DNA of 64,000 bases from Anoplopoma fimbria. Its lineage: Eukaryota; Chordata; Actinopteri; Perciformes; Anoplopomatidae. Shown here in pieces: positions 55,269-64,000 of this stretch. Location: contig NC_072472.1 in assembly GCF_027596085.1 (NCBI RefSeq), positions 15,839,971-15,903,970 of the forward strand, written 5' to 3'. Position 1 is the stretch's first letter; every line of letters starts with the position of its first letter. The notes beneath the pieces were generated by a model. It was not told the DNA's origin. It saw only the letters and a program-made list of their open reading frames with translations, and searched no databases. Both the position numbers and the translations under genes were made by a program.

Positions 55269-55445
55269 GTTAACTCCTAACGTGGATGGATACTAATGTT
55301 GCTCGTTAGGTCTGCGTGCTGCTGCTGGACGAGAGCTGCAGAGAGCAGGAGGTTTGAGCATGCGCACTGCGAACTTTTGAGAGCGCACCATTGTACAGTG
55401 ATGACACATCTAGGACTATACTCAGGGGATGAGGCTAGAATAGAC
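55269..55445 (-). promoter_or_regulatory. bco2 5' UTR and proximal promoter with NRF-1-like site
   Basis: This stretch lies just upstream of the bco2 ATG. It is GC-richer and has more CpG than its surroundings. It contains GCATGCGCAC at 55358-55367, a good match to the core of the NRF-1 palindrome. NRF-1 is a known activator of nuclear genes for mitochondrial proteins, which suits BCO2. No TATA box is obvious. A hAT-type element begins at 55446, so the conserved promoter is probably short. The transcription start is not visible from sequence. Confidence 0.4.
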
Positions 55446-55781
55446 CAGTGGTTCTCAAATGGGGGTACGTGAAGGCACTCCAGGGGGTACGTGAGATTTA
55501 AAAAAATATATATTTAAAATTAGCATCCATTCAAAAATCCTTTACAAAATAGTTATTTAATAAATATTCAATAAAATAAAAGTTTAAGTTCATAAATGAC
55601 AACCTTTGTTGCAACAATGCAATCTTCAGTGTTGACAGTTTAATAAATCAGACACTGATGGCAGAGTGCTGTGTATTACATCTTTTTTTCAACCAAAAAT
55701 GCTTTGCGCTGGTGAGGGGGTACTTGGCTGAAAAAATATTTTACAGGGGGTACATCACTGAAAAAAGGTTGAGAACCACTG
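55446..55781. mobile_element. hAT-type non-autonomous element with perfect 8-bp target duplication
   Basis: The terminal inverted repeats begin CAGTGGTTCTCAA and end TTGAGAACCACTG. The element is flanked on both sides by GAATAGAC (55438-55445 and 55782-55789), an exact 8-bp duplication as hAT transposases make. The interior is 336 bp, AT-rich and non-coding, with an internal pair of GGGGGTAC blocks near each end. It sits directly upstream of the bco2 promoter. Confidence 0.9.
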
Positions 55782-55889
55782 GAATAGACGGTCGGTGAGA
55801 CTGGAAGGTGACCGATTTAGGCCGGCTGAAATACGGTTACAACATCAACGTGTCTCAAAACACGGATTTATTTGAAAATGTTGATGTTT

Positions 55890-56345
55890 TCTTCTGTTAG
55901 GGATTCAGTAGAAAAGGGACCCACTAGCAGACACACAGCTCTTGGTTCAGAGTAGATTTAATAAAGTTCTCAAGCAACAATCCAAAGGGCAAAAACAGTC
56001 TCGTAGTCAACAGGCAGGCAGAGGTCAAAAATCTAAAAGTCAGAACAAGGCAAAGGTATCCAAAACACAGAATCCAAACAAGGCAAGCCAAACATCAGGC
56101 AAAGGTCAAAAATCACAGGCAGACAGAGTATAACAAGACTTACTAAACGCTGGAAAGGCTCAGGTATTAACTGGCACGATCTGGCAGAGACTACAAGGCA
56201 CACCAGGCTTAAATACCCACAAACCAATCACCACAAACAGAAATCAGGTGTGCACACAAAATGGCAGAAAACAAACAAAGACAGGGTGGAGTCAGAGCCA
56301 CATGACTTTTCAAAACAAAAACAGAAAACACATGACAACACCACA
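55890..56345. repeat. dispersed repeat between bco2 and snx19 (boundaries approximate)
   Basis: This block begins with GGGACCCAC and has a run of related short units (AGGCAGGCAGAGGTCAAAAA, AGGCAAAGGTATCCAAAA and similar). It continues into CTGGCACGATCTGGCAGAGA and GGCTTAAATACCCACAAACC. I recognise this composition as a fish interspersed repeat, but I cannot name the family, and I do not see clean terminal repeats or a target duplication. Confidence 0.5.
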
Positions 56346-56529
56346 TGATCAAAATGTAAACAAAAAGCACATGTTGCTGGAAAAACAAGAACTCAAACAG
56401 CATGGTTACTAACATGTTCAGTCGTAGGTTAGAAGAGAGATATTAATTACTTTGAACATATGTTTCCAAAGTCATATTACACTGGAATGTAGGCAGACTT
56501 GTACAGTTCAGTGATTCATTAAATCGATA

Positions 56530-56865
56530 AGTTGAAGCTCGGCAGACAGGTTCAGGTCCAGGAAACAAAACAGAGTCAGAGTCAAGTTGTTAGAAAACCA
56601 AAGTACAAGGTGCATGGCAACTAGGATAAACTGGCAAAGAAAAGAGGAAGTCGGTATTTGTAGAGCTGCATATATGGCAAACAGATGGGTTATTGGGGGA
56701 TGCAGGGGAGAAGGTGTGTGGAGAAGGCCCGGCAGAGTAAGAGCAGGTGTGGCAGTCTGGTGAATGAGAACAATGTCTGAGGACATCTGGTGGATGGAAA
56801 AAATGACAATGGAGGGGCCTGGGAATGAAGATTGTGAAGAGTAGGGACAGAGAAACAAACAGACA
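56530..56865. repeat. possible second dispersed repeat, related in style to the one at 55.9 kb
   Basis: This stretch has the same order of motifs as the preceding repeat: GGTTCAGGTCCAGGAAACAA, GGCAACTAGGATAAACTGGC, then a G-rich segment. Sequence identity is low by eye. It could be a diverged relative or ordinary unique sequence. Confidence 0.3.
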
Positions 56866-58764
56866 TTTAATCTTTTATTAATTTAACTGACATATTTATT
56901 TATCTCTAGCCAGCTTATTTCATAAGTTCGTGCAACCACATTACACCAGACCACAGAGCTTTGCTTTCTGGCAGGTCAAATGGACACCTAACAGCTAGTA
57001 CAGTCCATATGGGCCAGCTGTCTATCTTGACTTGCAGACTGACCCAGATTATCTTTGTTAGGAGGATTAAAGCAACGTCCCGAGGAGGAGGACATCCTAT
57101 ACTGCTTGTATGTGTGTAATAAAGCTCCTACAACCTCGTAGGTAATGTATTGTTACTGTCTCACAGCTGCTTTTACAACAGGGCTGAGTATTTCTTATGG
57201 TAGTAGTATCATGTCAGTAGGCTGTAGGCTAGCTGTGTATGCTAGGTGTGCATTAGTCGGTTTAGTTAAAAGGCTTAAGAACAATAGCTTCAGTGTTACA
57301 GCTTGTAGTCAACAACAGGCAGCAGAGGACTGATTGTACCTGGAAGTTTACATATTGCCATGGCAACAAGTTGAACTACGTCATACATGTCATTACACTG
57401 CATTATAATTAGGTTGCTGCTGCCGTAAGGTGGACATATTGTTACTTTCTAATGATAATAATAGTGCATGGCTATCTGGTTAATATGCCTGGTAGAAAAT
57501 TGCAGTATGACTGTACTTAAGTATAATTATGAGGTGTGTATAGGCTACTCTGACTCTACTCCAGTATTACATTTCAGAGAAACATTTTTATTCTTTTTTG
57601 TTCACTACATTTATTCAAGAATTATAGTTACTGGTTACTTTTCAAATTCAGATTTTACATGCAGATCATATAATGTCTTTGAATGTAGCTCCATCTTGAC
57701 CACCGACAAAATGAATCAACATACATATTAATACTTCAAAAATAATGATAAAATAATGTGATAGGATAATACAAACAGTAGCAGCCACTCTGCATGATGA
57801 GTTATTTTACATTTGATACTTGAATTAAATGTTGTTGCTGATACTGAGTATACTTTTTAAACACGTGGCCCGTGTAGTCACTTCATCTTCTACCATTTGT
57901 TTCTTGTATGTTAAAATGCTCTTGTTAAGCACTTTGTGACTTATGTTTTTGAAAAGTGCTATATAACTACATCTTACTTGCTCATTCAATCAATTCAAAT
58001 CTAGGACTTTGACTTCTAAAGTAGTATATTTGTACTGTGGTATTTGTTTTACTTAAGTAAATATTTTGCATACCTCCTACACAGCAAATAGTTAGAGAGT
58101 GAAAAAGTTGTTTGGTCAGCGTTTTGAATTCAATAAAGCATAGCTATTAAACCTGTCTTAATTTTAATGTTGTTGGTACTGTACAGTGGCGAATAAATGA
58201 GAAATAATCTACAAGTATATTCCAAATGATGTATGACAGTGACACACAAAACCAGAATTCATGTAAAAACAGAAGAGCTGCAAAGTTTAGTCGATGTATC
58301 GATTCACAGAAAATGAACTGCCAACTATTTGGTAATTGAATAGATAAATCATATTTTTAGGATGAAATACCAACATTCTCTAGTTACAGCTTTTCCACTG
58401 TCAGGATTTGCTGCTTTTTTTCTGTCATCGCAATTAAATTGTTAATGTTTTGGACTGTTAGGACAAAACAAGTTGTCACCTTGGAATGTGTGAAAGTGGA
58501 ATGAATGCAATTTTCTTTTTTTCAACATTTGTAGACCAAATGGTGATATGATAAATCGATTTTCTGCTCTAAACACTAAAAAGTCCCAATACTATACAAC
58601 AAAATTGTGCAACTAAAGTTACTGGCTTTATCATAATGATTTGCACAGTGTTGTTTGTTTATTAAGGGGTTATAAATCAAATGAAGCAGACAATCTACAG
58701 CATCACTGCCTTTATTCTGTATGCTTCTTATATGACATAATATATCACAGTCTTTCTTCAACAG
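56866..58764. other. intergenic region upstream of snx19
   Basis: The stretch is AT-rich, without CpG clusters and without coding frames that I recognise. A LINE-like tail lies at 57928-57978. I see no clear promoter. An acceptor-like TTTCTTCAACAG ends at 58764, so the snx19 5' UTR probably has at least one upstream exon somewhere in this interval. Confidence 0.5.
57928..57978 (+). mobile_element. LINE/SINE 3'-end fragment
   Basis: The block AAGCACTTTGTGACTTATGTTTTTGAAAAGTGCTATATAA has the stem GCACTTT/AAAGTGC. It matches the 3' terminus of a common fish retroposon, normally followed by an ATAAA-type tail, here decayed to ACTACATC. Only the end remains. Confidence 0.5.
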
Positions 58765-58788
58765 GACACATTACACAAGCTGACTCCA

Positions 58789-61700
58789 ATGCCTTCCACA
58801 ACGGGCTCTAATCACTGGACTCTATCAGAGGTACTTGGGCAGCGAAGGCTCTTAGGGCTCGGAGCTCTGCTGGCATGGCTCGTCCTCTTCCATCTCCTCG
58901 TGAATGTCTGGCTCCTCTGCGTCTTCACCAGTCTCTTGGTGGTTCTCGGAGGTTGGCTCGGGTCCCGTGCCGTGCTGGACGCGAACAGCCTCCTCCACCT
59001 GGAACACTTTTTGCCCCTTGGCAAAGTTAACCCGCCTCTGTATTCGCCTGAACATGAGTGGAGGTTGAACCACGAGATCCACAGCGCCGTCCACAAAGCG
59101 GTGCGTGACTTTGTGTCCTCGTGGTATCGAACTCTGCTCCCAGAGGTGGAGGGGGAGTTTGAACGTGCGGTGCGTAGTTCGATGCTGGAGTCGGTGATGG
59201 AACTGAAGGAGCGCGCGCGGCGAGTGGACAGAAAGGCGCTGGTTCAACGGCTGCTAGAGCTGTATGGCTGTCACCTGCAGAGCTACATGACGGCGAGGCA
59301 GATACAGTCAACGCAAAAGCAGAGCTTCAGCCTCTGGAAGCTCTACAGTGAGGTAGACGCCCCCCACCCAGCTGTGAGCAGTGCAGCCGCTGAGCTCAGC
59401 TACTCGAGAGCTCTGGTTAACCTCGTCTTACATGTGCTAGTTCCATACCCCCAGATGGAAACCAGGACTGGAGGTTACATGGTTACAGAGCTCATCACAT
59501 GCAACGTGCTGTTGCCGCTCATAAGCAGGGTGTCCGATCCCGACTGGCTCAACCAGACCATTGTAGACATAATCACCAGGTCCAGAGAGTCACAGGAAAT
59601 GAACGTGGATGAGATCCCAGCTGCTCTATATAGATGTCAGATCCAGCAGGAGTCCTGGACCACCTGCAGGTCACTGTCTTCTTCCGATCCGACCGGCCTC
59701 AGCAGCAGAAACACCTCTGACCTTGATGATATGCAGAGCCAGAGCAGCATCTGTGAGAGGGATTCCTCGCAGGGCAGCATGGTTAGCCTGACGTCTTACG
59801 GGAAAGTAGAAGGTTGCCATGTAGGTTTGCTCACCCAATGCAAGGTGAACTGCTGGTCACTCACATCTGGCCGCTTCTCCCAGTCACCAGAGCCCAAAAT
59901 GATTTCATTGGACTCCTTTATCCAATCGGACTCCGAAGATGACCTGACAGGAGGCTTTTGCGACTGCGGTTCTCCGACGAACATCTGCAACGCGATCACT
60001 TTAAAGGACGATGAGGCTTTCGGGTGCTTCGGCCCTCTGAAAACTCTTGGGCCGAAGCCAGTGGTGCCCGAGGACTCCCAGTGGCCAGCAGGTATAGCCC
60101 AAGAGAAATCCCCAACATGTCCTCCAAGAAGACTTTGTCTTAACTCCTGCAGCTTTGATTCCCCCAACATCCAAGCTGCAGCTGTGAACATCCAGAATGT
60201 GCAAATTTCTGGCACTGTGGCTGCAAAGGAACAGCGTGGCACAAGCACACATCCCTATACTCTCTACACTGTAAAGGTAATGCCACCTCCTACTTCCTGA
60301 TATTTAAATATGCATGATTGATTAGCACACATTAACTTCCACTTTCCGTTTCACAGTTCGAGACAATGGCTCCAGCGGAAAACGGTGAAACTCTGCAACC
60401 GGTGTCCTGTCACACTGTCAACCGGAGATACAGCGAGTTCCTCAATTTGCAAACACGCTTAGAGGAGAAGCCTGAGGTCAAGAAAGTAATCAAGAGTAAG
60501 GGACTATCGTCTTTATTAATTTACAATTGAACTGTAGTCTACCGCGACAGATGCATCATTGCAAATCTATGTAATGTATTTCAGATGTCAAAGGCCCCAA
60601 AAAAATGTTCCCTGACCTACCATTTGGCAACGCAGACAGCGAAAAGGTTGAAGCCCGTAAAAGCCAACTGGATACGTTCCTTAAAGTAGGTATCGGGATC
60701 GAAACTTCTGTAATGAAACGATTTATGTGATTCTGTAATTTGATTGGTTTTTTTTCAAGCAATTGAGCAGCATTCCTGAGACATCCAACAGTGAGGACAT
60801 GCAAGAGTTCCTGGCTGTCAACTCAAATGACTGCTCATATTTTGGAAGAAAGCCTTTTGCCAAGTCAAGAATTGATAAGGTTAGAAGGAATCTTCATGCT
60901 GTAGATCCTCTGAGTGTTGTTGTAAGAAAAATACAAGTAGTTTATAATTTCTCTGACTAAATTAGGTATTTTGTCTATTTCTTACTGAGAGTACATTGAT
61001 GTCTGTGTGTGTGTGTGAATATGAATACATCTTAATATGAAGCTGAAGCCAGAAGCTGGTTAGCGTAACGTAGCATGAATACTGGAAGCAAAGGGAACAG
61101 CTACCTTGGCTCTGTCCAAAGGTAAACAAAAGCTGCGTAAAGCTTGCTAATCAACACTATAGATTCAATGGAAAAGTATGATCTATGTATTTTGTTTTCG
61201 AGGACTTTAATAATATCCTGTCTTCTCCATCATTAAAGATGATGGAAAATGCTTTAGACACCTTGAAGACAGCTTTCCCTCATCCTGAGCCCCTCAGTCC
61301 AATGGACGACCTAGAGGGAGATGCTGACGGAAGAACAATTGACAGCAGAAAGTACAGGTGAGACCTCTATACCAGTCCGGTGCCATTGTTCCCAAAATGT
61401 CTCCCATGGTGACCACTTATAACAGCAGTTTCCACTTGTGACCCATCATCACAGTCTGCTTTTCCCATGAGTTGTGACCACTAGACTTCAGAGTCATTTG
61501 AAAAAATCTAAGAGGCTTTAACATTATCCAGGGATTTACAAGAAAAATATATTCTAACATAAATCCATTTTATTTTGTGTAGCAGGAATGTTTTTAATTG
61601 TGTCTCATCCACTTACCCCAGTTTAATTTTGAGACCAAAAACCCATAGGTCTGTCTCATAACCGATTTGACTAATCAATTCAAACATAGAGTGCAGGATG

Positions 61701-63728
61701 TCAACAAAAATCACTACAGAGTCTCCACTTAAGGACACTTTGAATTATCTTGTTTATCTGGTGTTATATGAAAAACATTTGGATCGCTGTTTTTTTGTTT
61801 CATGCATCAGGAGGCTTATGTTCCCAAGCAAAGTTTCCCCGTCTCTCAACATACCTGACCTACACCCTAAAGTGACATACTGCTTTAGTGAAGGCAGCGC
61901 TGTGAGTTACCATACTGTATTGACTGTCGATTGATAAATGTGTGTTGAGAAACAGAAACTGGACACAGCTGACATGTTTGCTTTGCTCATTATAGATCCT
62001 CAATGGCATGTCACTGTCAGGCCTGGAGAGCTTCGTCCAAGAGCAGGAAAGGCTTTTATGTGAGCAGAATGGGAAAGAGACAGCCAAGCAGAGATGTGAG
62101 CAGCTTGGCTTAGACAAGAAGACGTCAGGGAAAACTCATGGCACAGGTCTTTTTTTAATGTATATATATTCAATTGTAACAGTCTTGTCTTAAATGTATC
62201 CATAATGTCGGTACAGAAGTTAGGGTTTAACCCTTTAGAATCAACATGCAGTAATTCAACATCACCACTTGGGTGCAGTAAAACTCCATTGTTTCTTTAG
62301 ACATTTACTGAGTATTTCTATTAGTCACTATTCACCTTTGATGCCTTTTGTCTGTACAGTGTGTCATATGTGTTTTAAGGTGATCCTATTGTTGTGTTGC
62401 TGTGAATTTATTGTGTGTCTGTGTTTGTTGCTGTGCACTGCAGACACAGCTGTGGCAGATGTTGCTTTGAACATTTTGTGTCTGCTGATGAAGGACCAGT
62501 GGAGTTGGCTTTGCACTGAGAACATACAGAAGACCATCAGACTGCTCTTTGGTACCTTCATTGAGAGGCAAGTGTTATTTTCAGCTTCTATGTAGCTTTC
62601 ACAAGTATTATCCTACTGTACATACATCTTAACATGCAAATAACTCAATGTCTATCCTGAAGAAGGCAGGAATGCATGTATTTTTTAAATAATATATAAT
62701 CCCATATTTATTATAATGATTAATTAGGCTGACACAGCAGTTGCAAGATTACTGCAGTTGATACTAGTTAATGACGTGACTGCAGACCTATTTACTGGCA
62801 TTTGACATTGTTGCTCTCTATTATTTGCCCTTCATACAGCTGAACATCCAGACGTTGGGTTCTTTTCTAATAAGCACTACGTGGTTTGTAGCACTCGCTT
62901 GCTGCATGACATTCTCTCAGATTGCCTTTCAAAATATTACCCTTTTCTTTAAATATTTATGCCTCACTTGAAATCTAGAATCATAAATGAGTTTGTTATT
63001 ACCACACAGTCCGTGGGAACTGTGATTTTCTAATCTCTTGTGTCCTGCTGTCACTAACTGATCATACTGGCCTCCATGTTTGGACTTAACATATGCCTCT
63101 GGGAGTTTTAGGGTTCACTAAGCATGCCAGTAAACAATGTTCATTCTCCTGCGATGGTTCATAGAGATTTTTTAGAATACTTGTGTGTGTTGCTTTCCCT
63201 TTGTGTGCATGTCTTTTCTTCCTTCCTAATCAACCAATACTACTATACATGCATTTATTTTCACTTGTTTGTTTGGTGATATCCAGTAGAAGAAGCCCAT
63301 GCACAGAGGAACAGTACTGAATTAAACTACGGATTCTGTTTCAGATGGTTGGATTTAGGGGTTGCCCACCTTACCAGTGCCCCCTGTTGGGTGATTTACC
63401 TTCAAGTGCTGCAGGAAGCTGTATGGCCAGGCGGCACGCTGCCTGCTCAACCACGACCAGAGCGTAGTGCCGCCGAAAGAGACGAAACCAAGGAGCAATG
63501 TCTGGACTGTCTAATGCAGCTGATGCCAGGTATGTAGAGCTGATTCAGATTGTAGGTGTTTGAATACCTGTTAAATTTTGAATTTTGTGGGCTCCTCAAG
63601 ATATGTTGTTCTTTTTGATTTGCTTCATTCTCTGTGGCAGAGCTCATCACTGACTTGTTAGGAAGTGAGAAGTACAGACTGAGCTTGGAGACCGTCCTGG
63701 AGTCTTTACAGGACCATCAGATAAACAA
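58789..63728 (+). CDS. snx19: sorting nexin 19, 10 coding exons, 3' end beyond the window
   Basis: SNX19 is a membrane-anchored PXA-PX-nexin-C protein. It tethers endolysosomes to the ER and binds endosomal phosphoinositides. Coding exons are 58789-60276, 60357-60495, 60585-60685, 60760-60879, 61239-61357, 61811-61901, 61996-62146, 62444-62567, 63345-63529 and 63641-63728. Phases agree throughout, giving 2606 nt. Visible parts are two hydrophobic segments at about residues 21-57, a PXA domain at about 92-266 (SDPDW at 249-253), a serine-rich acidic linker to about 460, a PX domain at about 465-610 with the lipid-binding RRYSEF at 519-524 and VKGPKKMFPDLP near 544-555, and the start of the nexin C-terminal domain (DQWSWLCTEN, EAVWPGG). 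Human SNX19 is 992 residues, so perhaps 40-80 residues lie to the right. The start is the first ATG after an in-frame stop at 58738; its Kozak context is weak. An acceptor at 58764 suggests a preceding untranslated exon. Confidence 0.95.
61033..61165 (+). repeat. dispersed repeat in snx19 intron 4 (same family as 43.36 kb)
   Basis: The motifs GAAGCCAGAAGCTGGTTAGC, TAGCATGAATACTGGAAGCA and GGCTCTGTCCAAAGGTAA parallel those at 43.39-43.49 kb in the same order and orientation. I recognise this as a widespread percomorph repeat of uncertain class. This copy is short and truncated on both sides. Confidence 0.65.
62568..63344 (+). other. snx19: non-canonical GC-AG intron of snx19
   Basis: Exon 8 ends GAGAG at 62567 and the intron starts GCAAGT, the classic strong GC donor. 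The acceptor is TTTCAG at 63344. Only this junction keeps the conserved Arg-Trp-Leu reading (AG plus A TGG TTG). The nearest GT (62572) would add 4 bases, shift exon 9 out of frame and reach a stop. Confidence 0.85.
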
Positions 63729-64000
63729 GTGAGTCAACAACCGAGCTGTCGAGTAAACATACGTCTGATTCTGCTGTTTTAAGACGGATACACTCAGGAG
63801 CTCAGGAACTGTATCTATAGTGTAAACAGGTTATGCATTTCTGGTTATCATATCTAGAACATTCTAAACCGTAGTGGTGCAATCTATTGCTATAGCTACT
63901 CTCTGAATCTTTTTATGTCACAAATATATCTGAATTTGTATTCAGACCATGCCTCCTAAACTGAGTCTAAATTAAAGCTGTGTGACTGTTAATGGTCCTG

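Noticed and set aside
55942..56133. 63-codon Lys/Gln/Ser-rich frame
   Set aside because: It is a translation of the tandem-like units of the dispersed repeat at 55.9-56.3 kb.
58812..60252. Several minus-strand frames opposite snx19 exon 1
   Set aside because: They are mirror frames of a long GC-rich coding exon. The plus-strand reading is unmistakably SNX19.
60277..60300. In-frame extension of snx19 exon 1 to a TGA at 60298
   Set aside because: The next exon resumes the PX domain in phase after a good GTAATG donor, so these seven codons are intronic. They would appear only in a retained-intron transcript.

Overview
The window looks like nuclear DNA of a ray-finned fish, probably a percomorph. 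Both recognisable genes are vertebrate and intron-rich with short teleost-style introns. The rest is AT-rich, full of dinucleotide microsatellites, and carries repeat families I associate with percomorph genomes. There are no prokaryotic operons, rRNA, tRNA or CRISPR arrays that I can support.

Layout. From 1 to about 47.6 kb I find no convincing protein-coding exon. This part holds microsatellites, small non-autonomous DNA transposons (a Tc1/mariner-type element at 8.5 kb and a hAT-type element at 10.8 kb with perfect 8-bp target duplications), 5'-truncated LINE tails, two larger dispersed repeats (33.3-34.0 kb and 43.4-43.6 kb), a CpG-rich block at 19.4-19.8 kb that looks like a promoter or first exon, and several GC-richer unique blocks that could be enhancers. 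From 55.27 kb down to 49.04 kb on the minus strand lies a complete 12-exon beta-carotene oxygenase 2 gene (bco2), predicted at 556 residues with all four iron-ligand histidines. From 58.79 kb to the right edge on the plus strand lies sorting nexin 19 (snx19). Ten coding exons encode about 868 residues, and the C-terminus runs off the window. The two genes are head to head, 3.5 kb apart. The gap holds a second hAT-type element and other dispersed repeats.

Context. The genes have unrelated jobs: bco2 is a mitochondrial carotenoid-cleaving enzyme, and snx19 is a membrane-anchored phosphoinositide-binding tether between ER and endolysosomes. Their linkage is plausible because the human orthologues both lie on distal 11q. 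In human, SNX19 is divergent from the neuronal IgLON gene NTM across a gene-poor interval. The CpG-rich block and the long gene-free stretch left of bco2 could be the equivalent region, but this is inference only.

I did not find a new biological system. The observations most worth checking are a phase-compatible alternative first exon of bco2, a GC-AG intron in snx19, a bco2 splice donor built from a (GT)n microsatellite, a nearly perfect 60-nt hairpin in bco2 intron 1, and the unassigned CpG-rich block.
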